A stretch of DNA of 5,213 bases from an uncultured Loktanella sp. (GTDB lineage Bacteria > Pseudomonadota > Alphaproteobacteria > Rhodobacterales > Rhodobacteraceae), in the NCBI GenBank assembly GCA_913061335.1, contig CAJXTP010000212.1, forward strand, positions 1-5,213. Reading direction: 5' to 3'. Positions within the stretch are counted from its first letter, which is position 1, and every line of letters begins with the position of its first letter. Of the stretch, positions 1-5,202 are shown piece by piece. The position numbers were made by a program, and so were the translations under genes. The notes under the pieces were generated by a model. The model did not search any database. It saw only the letters and a list, made by a program, of their open reading frames with translations, and was not told the origin of the DNA.

Positions 1-975
1 GATATAAACCGGCAGTTCCCAGCTGGTATCAAACGGATGGCGCACAGTCAGGCCAGAGTCATAGCCCTTTTTGTCGGCCTTTTCGACCTCGGCTGCAGTG
101 GTGCCACCTTTGCGGCAATCAGCGCAGAATGCAGCCAGCTTGGGGTTGGTGCGCTCCAATTCCTTTGCCAGCGGATGATCCGGCGAAATGCCAACAAACG
201 AGGCGCCCATCAGGGTGTCTGGGCGGGTGGTGTATACCTCGACGCGGTCATGGCTGGCAGGCCCGTCGACCAAGCTGAACGAGAACTGCAAACCACGGCT
301 TTTGCCAATCCAGTTGGATTGCATCAGCTTGACCTTGGCAGGCCAATTATCAAGACTGTCGATGGCGGTCAGCAGTTCCTCGGAATAGTCGGAAATCTTA
401 AAGAACCATTGCACCAGCTCGCGGCGTTCGACTTCGGCACCAGATCGCCAGCCTTTGCCGTCAATAACCTGCTCGTTGGCAAGCACGGTCATGTCGATCG
501 GATCCCAGTTGACGACCGCCTTTTTGCGGTAGATCAGGCCTTTGGCCAGAAAATCGATGAACAGGGCCTGCTGTTGGCCGTAATATTCTGGATCACAAGT
601 CGCAAATTCGCGCGACCAGTCGATCGACAGACCCAACGGCTGCATCTGCGCCTTCATGTCAGCGATGTTTTGATAGGTCCAATCCTTGGGGTGACCGCCC
701 GACGCCATTGCGGCGTTTTCGGCGGGCATTCCGAATGCATCCCAGCCCATTGGGTGCAGCACGTTATGACCCGTCGCGATCTTATAGCGCGCGATCACGT
801 CGCCCATGGTGTAGTTGCGCACATGGCCCATGTGGATGCGACCCGACGGATACGGGAACATCTCTAGGACGTAATACTTTGGCTTATCTTCGGACCGGAC
901 GGCCTTAAACGATTCCGCGTCAGACCAAGCAGCCTGCCATTTCGCTTCGATCTCGGATGGGGAGTAAGTGGACAT
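1..975 (-). CDS. leuS: Leucyl-tRNA synthetase, N-terminal 325 residues (gene runs off the left edge)
   Basis: This cytoplasmic class I aminoacyl-tRNA synthetase charges tRNA-Leu with leucine. The frame is open from the ATG at 975 to base 1, giving 325 residues of a protein usually about 850-870 long; the truncation is only the window edge. Visible family signatures, in order, are FPYPSG followed by HMGH at residues 48-51 (the class I HIGH ATP-binding motif), GWDAFGMPAEN at about 72-87, LGLSIDWSRE at about 114-123, VNWDPIDMTVLANEQV at about 155-170, and NWIGKSRG at about 221-228. The threonine-rich TTRPDT motif at 249-254 opens the CP1 editing domain that hydrolyses mischarged tRNA. The KMSKS loop and anticodon-binding domain lie outside the window. 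The start has only a weak purine-rich stretch (gaaag) about 11 nt upstream; an in-frame GTG 18 nt upstream is a less likely alternative. The gene follows the DUF3576 gene in the same direction after a 78-nt gap. Confidence 0.97.
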   Translation of the reverse strand, partial: MSTYSPSEIEAKWQAAWSDAESFKAVRSEDKPKYYVLEMFPYPSGRIHMGHVRNYTMGDVIARYKIATGHNVLHPMGWDAFGMPAENAAMASGGHPKDWTYQNIADMKAQMQPLGLSIDWSREFATCDPEYYGQQQALFIDFLAKGLIYRKKAVVNWDPIDMTVLANEQVIDGKGWRSGAEVERRELVQWFFKISDYSEELLTAIDSLDNWPAKVKLMQSNWIGKSRGLQFSFSLVDGPASHDRVEVYTTRPDTLMGASFVGISPDHPLAKELERTNPKLAAFCADCRKGGTTAAEVEKADKKGYDSGLTVRHPFDTSWELPVYI

Positions 976-1000
976 CTGGTCAGGGTCTTTCACATGCAAA

Positions 1001-1023
1001 CGCCGGGCAGTTATAGCCCGGCG
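1001..1023 (-). other. Perfect GC-rich hairpin between the DUF3576 gene and leuS
   Basis: Arms of 8 bp (cgccgggc / gcccggcg) match perfectly around a 7-nt loop. In the minus-strand transcript the stem lies 30 nt after the DUF3576 stop and 25 nt before the leuS ATG, and is followed only by TTTGCATG, so the U-tract is too short for a confident intrinsic terminator. It could be a weak or partial terminator, an mRNA processing or stability element, or an attenuation device in the leuS leader. No Leu-rich leader peptide and no T-box features are visible in the 78-nt gap. The structure is plain in the sequence, but its function is unknown. Confidence 0.6.
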
Positions 1024-1053
1024 AGAAAATCAATTCGGGCGAGGGTCGTGCGC

Positions 1054-1500
1054 CTAAAGGGCGCCGTCACCAATACGGATTTGGCGGGCGCGGCTAAGGA
1101 TCGCGTCTTCAACAGCGCGTTGGGTCTCAACGGGCACCGCACCATTACGGGACTGCAAGGCCACGTTTAATGAGCGGGCATCCAGCGCAGGGTCGGTGAT
1201 GTAGACGGTCGCGCGGTAGCTGCGGTTACCGCCGGGCGGTGTGCCGAACCCCATGACGATGACGCCAGTGAACGGGTCCACGCTTTGGATTGGCAGGAAG
1301 TTGAGCACATCAATCGACGCGGCCCAAAGATAGCGGTTCACCGCGACGCTTTCGGCGCCACGTGTGCGGGCGGCCTGACGAGTTGCATCTTCTTGGGCGT
1401 TCCCACCAAAGCCGAATAAGCCGCCGCCAGAGCAGGCAGCGAGTGCAGTGCATAGGGCCGTTGCGGCGATGCCTTTGGTGATGCGTGATAATGCTGACAA
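1054..1500 (-). CDS. DUF3576 domain-containing lipoprotein
   Basis: This is a 148-residue predicted envelope lipoprotein of the DUF3576 family, which has no established function. From the TTG at 1500 the N-terminus is basic (residues 1-9 include R6 and K9), then comes a hydrophobic stretch ending in the lipobox LAAC with Cys23 as the lipidated residue. Ser at +2 would suit outer-membrane sorting by enterobacterial rules, which may not hold here. A Gly-rich linker (24-33) leads into the conserved domain: VNRYLWAASIDVLNFLPI at 54-71, DPFTGVIVMGFGTPP at 75-89 and RATVYI at 96-101. The frame continues to an ATG at 1596, but that would bury the signal peptide behind 32 non-signal-like residues and place the start upstream of the promoter. 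The TTG has a GGGGGG Shine-Dalgarno (1508-1513) 7 nt upstream. The gene sits just ahead of leuS and is probably co-transcribed with it. The family assignment comes from recognising the sequence. Confidence 0.85.
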   Translation of the reverse strand: MSALSRITKGIAATALCTALAACSGGGLFGFGGNAQEDATRQAARTRGAESVAVNRYLWAASIDVLNFLPIQSVDPFTGVIVMGFGTPPGGNRSYRATVYITDPALDARSLNVALQSRNGAVPVETQRAVEDAILSRARQIRIGDGAL

Positions 1501-1507
1501 GGTTTTG

Positions 1508-1513
1508 CCCCCC
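1508..1513 (-). promoter_or_regulatory. Ribosome binding site that decides the TTG start of the DUF3576 gene
   Basis: A run of six G on the minus strand ends 7 nt before the TTG at 1500, a good Shine-Dalgarno position. No comparable site precedes the upstream in-frame ATG at 1596. Together with the lipoprotein signal peptide that starts exactly here, this sets the start codon. Confidence 0.7.
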
Positions 1514-1535
1514 AAGGGATATTTCAGTCCCAAAA

Positions 1536-1564
1536 TATGTAGCGAACAGGGGGCTGGGTCACAA
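1536..1564 (-). promoter_or_regulatory. Putative sigma-70-type promoter for DUF3576-leuS
   Basis: On the minus strand TTGTGA (1564-1559) is separated by exactly 17 nt from TACATA (1541-1536). These are good matches to housekeeping -35 and -10 elements, and they predict a start of transcription near 1529 and a leader of about 30 nt to the TTG at 1500. The position between the porin terminator and the DUF3576 start fits an independent promoter for the DUF3576-leuS unit. It was found by eye and not tested. Confidence 0.55.
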
Positions 1565-1609
1565 GTGATTTGCGACCAGACGAGGGCAGTTGGCAAAGAA
1601 CGAACCCCT

Positions 1610-1641
1610 AAAACGGAAAAAGCGGCCCCGAAGGGCCGCTT
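1610..1641 (-). terminator. Rho-independent terminator of the porin gene
   Basis: Reading the minus strand, a perfect 9-bp stem (aagcggccc / gggccgctt, arms 1633-1641 and 1620-1628) closes on a stable UUCG tetraloop and runs straight into a U-rich tail (TTTTT, then CCG, then TTTT). It begins about 24 nt after the porin stop codon. The plus-strand side lacks a T-tract, so it acts for leftward transcription. It would insulate the strongly expressed porin from the DUF3576-leuS unit downstream. Confidence 0.92.
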
Positions 1642-1664
1642 AAACCTAAATGGTATCGGTCACA

Positions 1665-2690
1665 TTAGAATGTGAAAGAAACACCAACTGTTGTACCAGC
1701 TGCGATGTCGCGCTCGCTTGGGCCAACTTCTTCGAGTTCAGCAGCTGCGTCTGTGTAGTCAACGAATGCAGAAGCACCGCCACCCAGATCGTAGTTAGCG
1801 AACGCGTATGCGTCGTCGCCTTCAAGGCCAGCACCAACAGTCAGGCCATTGCCCATGTCGTATGTTGCGCCAAGTGTCAGGACTTCATCGCTATCAATCG
1901 CTGCGTCTACAGCAACTGCACCAGCTGCGTAGCCAGCAGTGATTTCCCAAGATTCGTCAGCGTTGTACTCAACACCAGCGTTGTAGTCGCCGCCGTCGTA
2001 TGCAAGGCCAACAGTCCAAGCTTCAGCTTCGTCTGTTGAAGCAGAAGCAGTAACTGCACCGAATGCGTACTCAACGCCAGCATCCCACTCGTCGTTGCTT
2101 GCGAAACCGAAGTTAAGCGTAGCGCCGCCAACAGTACCTTCAGCAATTGCAGCATAGTCGCCTTCGCCAGTCATGCCGAGACCAAGAGCCCAGCCGCCAG
2201 CAGTAGTTGTGATACCAACTTCAAGGTCGCCGCTATCCACATCGGTTTCATCGATTGGCATGGACACTGTCAAGGTTGTGGCGCCCATAGTTACAGCACC
2301 AACGATACCGTCAAATTCGCCGTCAGGATAAGCTACTTCATCGCCAGTGCCGATTGCGTAATCGTCGCCAACTGCTGTGAATACAGCGCCTTCAAGGCCT
2401 GTGCCGAATGTCAGGCTTGCAGTGTCGGAAGACAAAGAGATGGAGCCGTTAGTTGCAGACACTTTGTCATTGCCGTCTTTTGATTCAAAAGTGATCGAAG
2501 CAGCAGCAGTCAGACCGTTGTCCAAAGCAGCGGACATAGATGCTGTCATCTCAGCAGCTGTAGAGTAACCAGTTTCGGAGTTGTACTCAGCAGAAGCTTC
2601 GCCACCGAACGTGATGGATGTGTGGCCGTCTGCAGCAGCGGCGCCAGCGAAGGCTACCAAAGCTGTGGTTGTGAGAAGAATAGTTTTCAT
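1665..2690 (-). CDS. Highly acidic outer-membrane porin (Porin_4-like, Rhodobacteraceae type)
   Basis: This predicted trimeric 16-stranded general porin would admit small hydrophilic solutes across the outer membrane. The 341-residue precursor starts with a Sec signal peptide (MKT, hydrophobic 4-18, AAAA|DG) with likely cleavage after Ala20. The mature part is rich in Gly, Ala and alternating hydrophobic residues typical of amphipathic beta strands, and begins with a TSITFGGEASAEY first strand. It ends in VSFTF with the terminal Phe recognised by the BAM assembly machinery. The composition is extreme: I count 56 Asp/Glu against only 3 Lys/Arg (K71, K76, R327) in the mature 321 residues. Ala codons are mostly GCT/GCA, unlike the GCC/GCG-leaning neighbours, as expected for a very abundant protein. 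A GAGGG ribosome site (2700-2704) lies 9 nt before the ATG, and a strong terminator follows. The pore-lining details and substrate are not readable from sequence alone. Confidence 0.92.
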   Translation of the reverse strand: MKTILLTTTALVAFAGAAAADGHTSITFGGEASAEYNSETGYSTAAEMTASMSAALDNGLTAAASITFESKDGNDKVSATNGSISLSSDTASLTFGTGLEGAVFTAVGDDYAIGTGDEVAYPDGEFDGIVGAVTMGATTLTVSMPIDETDVDSGDLEVGITTTAGGWALGLGMTGEGDYAAIAEGTVGGATLNFGFASNDEWDAGVEYAFGAVTASASTDEAEAWTVGLAYDGGDYNAGVEYNADESWEITAGYAAGAVAVDAAIDSDEVLTLGATYDMGNGLTVGAGLEGDDAYAFANYDLGGGASAFVDYTDAAAELEEVGPSERDIAAGTTVGVSFTF

Positions 2691-2699
2691 GGTTTAAAA

Positions 2700-2704
2700 C
2701 CCTC
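2700..2704 (-). promoter_or_regulatory. Porin ribosome binding site
   Basis: GAGGG on the minus strand sits 9 nt before the porin ATG, within an otherwise AT-rich, unstructured stretch (aaataaacgagggttttaaacc) that would leave the site open to ribosomes. Confidence 0.65.
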
Positions 2705-2714
2705 GTTTATTTGT

Positions 2715-2730
2715 GCATTCCCAAGAATGC
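2715..2730 (-). promoter_or_regulatory. Perfect inverted repeat / stem-loop in the porin leader
   Basis: GCATTC-TTGG-GAATGC on the minus strand is a perfect 6-bp dyad with a 4-nt loop, 24 nt upstream of the porin ATG. It may be a 5'-leader stem-loop that stabilises the mRNA, as known for ompA in E. coli, or a protein-binding operator. I could not assign the porin promoter with confidence, so whether the dyad is transcribed is unknown. A -10-like TAGTCA at 2741-2736 would put it right at the 5' end, but no good -35 pairs with it. Confidence 0.45.
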
Positions 2731-2929
2731 CAGATTGACTAGCATTGGGTGTCTAATTGCGCCGATCGGGCTGCACACTCAAGACAATTGGCCTGCGTCG
2801 TGACCCGTTCCGCGTAAATGATGCATCAAGGCCACACACCAGATTTGCCCGATTGTACGATGACAATGGCCGCATAACCCTTTATTTCGTGGGCCAAAGC
2901 AAAAGCATTAGCAAATACAGGACCCTACA

Positions 2930-3586
2930 ATGTCACTTGAGACAATTCGCACCGCATTGAACAAGGCCTGTGAAAAGGCAGGGCGTAATACCGATGATGT
3001 GACCCTCGTGGCCGTATCCAAGGTGCAACCCAATGACCGAGTCGCAGCGATTCTCGACCAAGGGCACCGCGTTTTCGGTGAAAATAAGGTGCAAGAAGCG
3101 GCTGGAAAGTGGCCAGCCTTTCGCGAATCCTATGACGGGATCGATTTGCACCTCATCGGGCCGCTGCAAACCAACAAAGCCCGCCAAGCCATGGAGCTGG
3201 CACAGTCTATCCACACCTTGGACCGCCCGAAGCTCGCCACGACCATTGCGCGCTTGGCGCAAGAGATGGGGCAATGCCCCGCACTCTATATACAAGTGAA
3301 TACTGGGATGGAGCCACAAAAGGCCGGATGCCTGCCAGCAGACGCCGATGCGTTTATTAAAACCGCCCAAGCGATGGACCTGCCGGTGCGCGGCTTAATG
3401 TGCATTCCACCTGCGGACGAGGAATCATCGCTGCACTTTGCGCTGCTTGCCAAAATCGCCGCCCGTAACGGTTTGGCGGGTTTATCGATGGGTATGAGTA
3501 GTGACTTTGAAAGTGCAGTTGCGTTGGGTGCGACCCATGTCCGCGTTGGATCAGCTATTTTTGGCGACCGTGTCTATGAGCAGTGA
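2930..3586 (+). CDS. yggS: YggS-family pyridoxal 5'-phosphate homeostasis protein (PLPBP)
   Basis: This cytoplasmic, single-domain PLP-binding protein, fold type III like the alanine racemase N-domain, buffers free PLP and affects amino- and keto-acid balance. It is not known to catalyse a reaction. The 218-residue length fits the family. Signature segments are VAVSKVQP at 27-34 with Lys31 as the expected Schiff-base lysine, FGENKVQEA at 49-57, HLIGPLQTNKAR at 74-85, IQVNTGMEPQKAG at 121-133, GLMCIPP at 155-161, SMGMSSDFESAVALGAT at 186-202 and VRVGSAIFG at 204-212, which includes the phosphate-binding part. AGGA (2919-2922) lies 7 nt before the ATG, supporting this start. The gene's 3' end overlaps rluA by 11 nt, so the two are almost certainly one transcript. 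All key residues are present and nothing suggests decay. Confidence 0.95.
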   Translation: MSLETIRTALNKACEKAGRNTDDVTLVAVSKVQPNDRVAAILDQGHRVFGENKVQEAAGKWPAFRESYDGIDLHLIGPLQTNKARQAMELAQSIHTLDRPKLATTIARLAQEMGQCPALYIQVNTGMEPQKAGCLPADADAFIKTAQAMDLPVRGLMCIPPADEESSLHFALLAKIAARNGLAGLSMGMSSDFESAVALGATHVRVGSAIFGDRVYEQ

Positions 3587-4223
3587 CTATAACCCACCGT
3601 CCGAGCCGCTCGAATTTCTGCACGATGATCATCAGGTTGTTTTGGTCAATAAGCCAAGCGGTCTACTGTCTGTGCCCGGCAAAGGTCCGCTTTTGACCGA
3701 TTGCCTGCTTGCACGTGTGCAGGCGGTTTATCCGCAAGCGTTATTGGTCCACCGATTGGACCGTGACACGTCAGGCGTGATGATCTTTGCGCTGACACCG
3801 CATGCACAGCGGCATCTGGGCCTACAATTTGAGAAACGTCAGACCAAGAAAACCTATCTGGCCCGCGTCTGGGGCGAGATGACTGAAAAGACGGGTACCG
3901 TTGACCTGCCTATCGTCGTCGATTGGGAAAACCGGCCCAAGCAGAAAATCTGCCATGAAACCGGCAGGCAGGCGATCACCGATTGGAAGGTGCTACGGTC
4001 AGGTAAGGGCGAAACCCGTGTTCGGCTGATGCCCAAAACCGGACGCTCTCATCAATTGCGTCTACATATGCTGGCGTTGGGCCACCCGATCTTGGGTGAC
4101 CCGTTCTATGCGGAGGGGCCAGCAGGGGATTATCCGCGCCTTATGCTGCATTCTGAAACGTTCCAGTTTCGCCATCCCGATGGCGGCCAAGGCACGCGCA
4201 TCACCGCCAAGGCACCGTTTTAG
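3576..4223 (+). CDS. rluA: RluA-type dual-specificity pseudouridine synthase (23S rRNA / tRNA)
   Basis: This enzyme isomerises uridine to pseudouridine; E. coli RluA modifies U746 of 23S rRNA and U32 of several tRNAs. The 215-residue product matches E. coli RluA (219 residues) closely throughout. It shows a YNPP segment near the N-terminus, VNKPSGLLSVPG at 24-35, the catalytic HRLDRDTSG at 59-67 with Asp62 as the nucleophile, DWENRPKQK in the middle and GRSHQLRLHMLALGHPILGD towards the end. There is no N-terminal S4 domain, which favours RluA over RluC or RluD. The frame is open back to an ATG at 3501, but alignment to E. coli RluA and the operon arrangement favour the ATG at 3576, which overlaps the last 11 nt of yggS. 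No strong Shine-Dalgarno precedes it, so translation probably depends on ribosomes arriving from yggS. The TAG stop overlaps the stop of the opposing dioxygenase gene. Confidence 0.93.
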   Translation: MSSDYNPPSEPLEFLHDDHQVVLVNKPSGLLSVPGKGPLLTDCLLARVQAVYPQALLVHRLDRDTSGVMIFALTPHAQRHLGLQFEKRQTKKTYLARVWGEMTEKTGTVDLPIVVDWENRPKQKICHETGRQAITDWKVLRSGKGETRVRLMPKTGRSHQLRLHMLALGHPILGDPFYAEGPAGDYPRLMLHSETFQFRHPDGGQGTRITAKAPF

Positions 4224-5146
4224 GGCAAGCGTTCGAGTTGGCGTTCAAGCGTTTTGCGCAAATGTTCATGGCGGCTGGGCAGCATTAACGCCTCGCCCAG
4301 ATGTGCGGTGTCTTCGTCGCGCTCAAACCCGGGCACATTGGTGGCCACCTCGAACAATACGCCGCCCGGTGTGCGGAAATAAATCGCATGGAAATAGTCG
4401 CGATCAATCACAGGCGTGACTTGGTATCCGGTATCCAGCAACGCCTCGCGGACTTCTAATTGGCGGGCGCGGTTTTCAACGGCAAAGGCAATGTGATGCA
4501 CCGATCCGGCGCTAGATGTGGCGCGGGGCGCATCGGGCAAGGTTTCAACGTCGATGATGTTGGCCGCGTTTCCACCCGATACGGTGAAACGGGTCACATT
4601 ATCTGCATGGTCGGTTTTCTCGTATCCCATGAATTGTAACAGTTCGGCGGTGGCCCCACCATCAGCCAGCCGCATATCAGCGCCTTGAAATCCACGAATG
4701 CCCATATTGGCACCGATCCCATTCCCCGTCCACGGGGTGCGGTCATCATCTATTTCAACCAAAGCAAAGCGATCACCATCGGGACCATCGAACAAAATAC
4801 GGTTCTGGCCAAAGCGGACGTCAGCGGTCACGTTGTCGACCTCAAACGTCGCAAGCCGTTCGCCCCAAGCAGTCGCAGACCCTTTTGGTATGGCAAAAGA
4901 CGTCACCCCAACCTCGCCGACACCGCGTTTGCCACGGGCGGCGTTTTGGAATGGGAAATAGGTCATCACACTGCCAGGGGTGCCAATCTCGTCGCCGTAA
5001 TAAAGGTGGTAAACGTCAGGCGAGTCAAAGTTCACCGTCTTTTTCACGCGGCGTAGGCCAAGGACATGAGTGAAGAAAGCATTATTGACGGATGCGCTGC
5101 TGGCCAATGATGTGACGTGGTGCAGGCCTTTGATCTGTTTGAGCAT
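4220..5146 (-). CDS. Two-domain VOC ring-cleaving dioxygenase (PcpA / MhqO-like)
   Basis: This is a 308-residue protein of the vicinal-oxygen-chelate superfamily, in the branch annotated as ring-cleaving dioxygenase. Relatives include PcpA, which cleaves chlorohydroquinones, and Bacillus MhqO/MhqE, which are linked to quinone resistance. Two VOC modules are visible: residues 1-about 135 starting with GLHHVT, and about 148-275 starting with MGIRGFQGADMRL. Likely Fe(II) ligands by family pattern are His10 (HHVT), His218 (VHHIAF) and Glu266 (GVLFEVAT), so the metal site looks intact; Arg249 and Tyr256 sit where PcpA, from memory, has second-sphere Arg and Tyr. LGLRRVKKTVNFD and YHLYYGDE near the N-terminus are typical of this branch. 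The protein is probably cytoplasmic, with no signal peptide. AAGGGGA (5153-5159) 6 nt before the ATG sets the start. The substrate cannot be read from sequence. The palindromic promoter suggests the gene is inducible. Confidence 0.9.
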   Translation of the reverse strand: MLKQIKGLHHVTSLASSASVNNAFFTHVLGLRRVKKTVNFDSPDVYHLYYGDEIGTPGSVMTYFPFQNAARGKRGVGEVGVTSFAIPKGSATAWGERLATFEVDNVTADVRFGQNRILFDGPDGDRFALVEIDDDRTPWTGNGIGANMGIRGFQGADMRLADGGATAELLQFMGYEKTDHADNVTRFTVSGGNAANIIDVETLPDAPRATSSAGSVHHIAFAVENRARQLEVREALLDTGYQVTPVIDRDYFHAIYFRTPGGVLFEVATNVPGFERDEDTAHLGEALMLPSRHEHLRKTLERQLERLP

Positions 5147-5152
5147 AAGAGG

Positions 5153-5159
5153 TCCCCTT
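5153..5159 (-). promoter_or_regulatory. Ribosome binding site of the dioxygenase gene
   Basis: AAGGGGA on the minus strand, 6 nt before the ATG at 5146, is a strong Shine-Dalgarno that fixes this start codon. Confidence 0.8.
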
Positions 5160-5165
5160 GCTGAG

Positions 5166-5180
5166 TTACATCTTATGTAA
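5166..5180. promoter_or_regulatory. Operator-like palindrome over the dioxygenase promoter
   Basis: TTACAT-N3-ATGTAA is a perfect 15-bp palindrome with 6-bp arms. It covers the putative -10 (TACATA, 5179-5174) and the expected transcription start near 5167, ideal for repression by steric block. The TTAC...GTAA arms resemble sites of winged-helix repressors of the MarR and HxlR (DUF24) type, which control quinone- and electrophile-responsive dioxygenase genes in Firmicutes. No regulator gene lies in the window, so the partner is unknown. Confidence 0.6.
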
Positions 5181-5202
5181 TGCCAAGCAGACCCGCGTGA
5201 AA
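5174..5202 (-). promoter_or_regulatory. Putative promoter of the dioxygenase gene
   Basis: On the minus strand TACATA (5179-5174) forms a -10 with a weak -35 TTTCAC (5202-5197) at a spacing of 17 nt. The same -10 hexamer occurs in the putative DUF3576 promoter. The predicted leader is only about 20 nt and carries the ribosome site. The poor -35 makes this moderate evidence. Confidence 0.4.

Larger units (their letters stand above)
2691..2929. promoter_or_regulatory. Divergent intergenic region between the porin gene and yggS
   Basis: This 239-bp region must hold the leftward porin promoter and the rightward yggS promoter. It contains the porin leader and stem-loop, an 8-bp palindrome ccgatcgg (2762-2769) and a weak dyad attgt-N6-acaat (2852-2867). 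Possible but poor promoter matches are TTGAGT-17-CAATTA on the minus strand (2782-2754) and ATGACA-17-TATTTC on the plus strand (about 2860-2888). No convincing coding sequence is present. A strong porin promoter with little sigma-70 likeness could mean activator dependence, which is inference. Confidence 0.5.

Noticed and set aside
37..867. Long plus-strand open frame (276 codons) at the left end
   Set aside because: It is antisense to leuS, whose minus-strand frame carries every expected synthetase motif; the plus-strand translation shows no recognisable domain.
988..993. ATG immediately followed by TGA on the minus strand in the leuS leader
   Set aside because: A start-stop pair can regulate in principle, but there is no ribosome site before it and a six-base match is expected by chance.
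1650..2039. Plus-strand open frame of 129 codons, rich in Cys and Val
   Set aside because: It is the complement of the porin's repetitive GCT/GCA codons. The Cys-rich composition is a by-product, and it starts without a ribosome site.
1907..2155. Leu-rich minus-strand open frame within the porin gene
   Set aside because: It is an off-frame reading of the porin created by its biased codons, with no independent start signals.
2762..2769. 8-bp palindrome ccgatcgg in the porin-yggS gap
   Set aside because: It is short, contains the common GATC/CGATCG core and has no symmetric flanks or second copy, so chance is the simplest reading.
2757..2960. Small plus-strand frame (67 codons) in the porin-yggS intergenic region
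   Set aside because: It begins at a TTG with no ribosome site, runs out of frame into yggS and has a composition with no family resemblance.
2933..3370. Minus-strand frame of 145 codons opposite yggS
   Set aside because: It is the antisense shadow of a clearly conserved gene, with no motifs of its own.
3501..3575. N-terminal extension of rluA to the ATG at 3501
   Set aside because: It would add 25 residues not found in E. coli RluA and overlap yggS by 86 nt; the ATG at 3576 gives the family length and N-terminus.
4685..5073. Several plus-strand frames opposite the dioxygenase gene
   Set aside because: They overlap each other and lie antisense to a gene with an intact metal site and good ribosome site.
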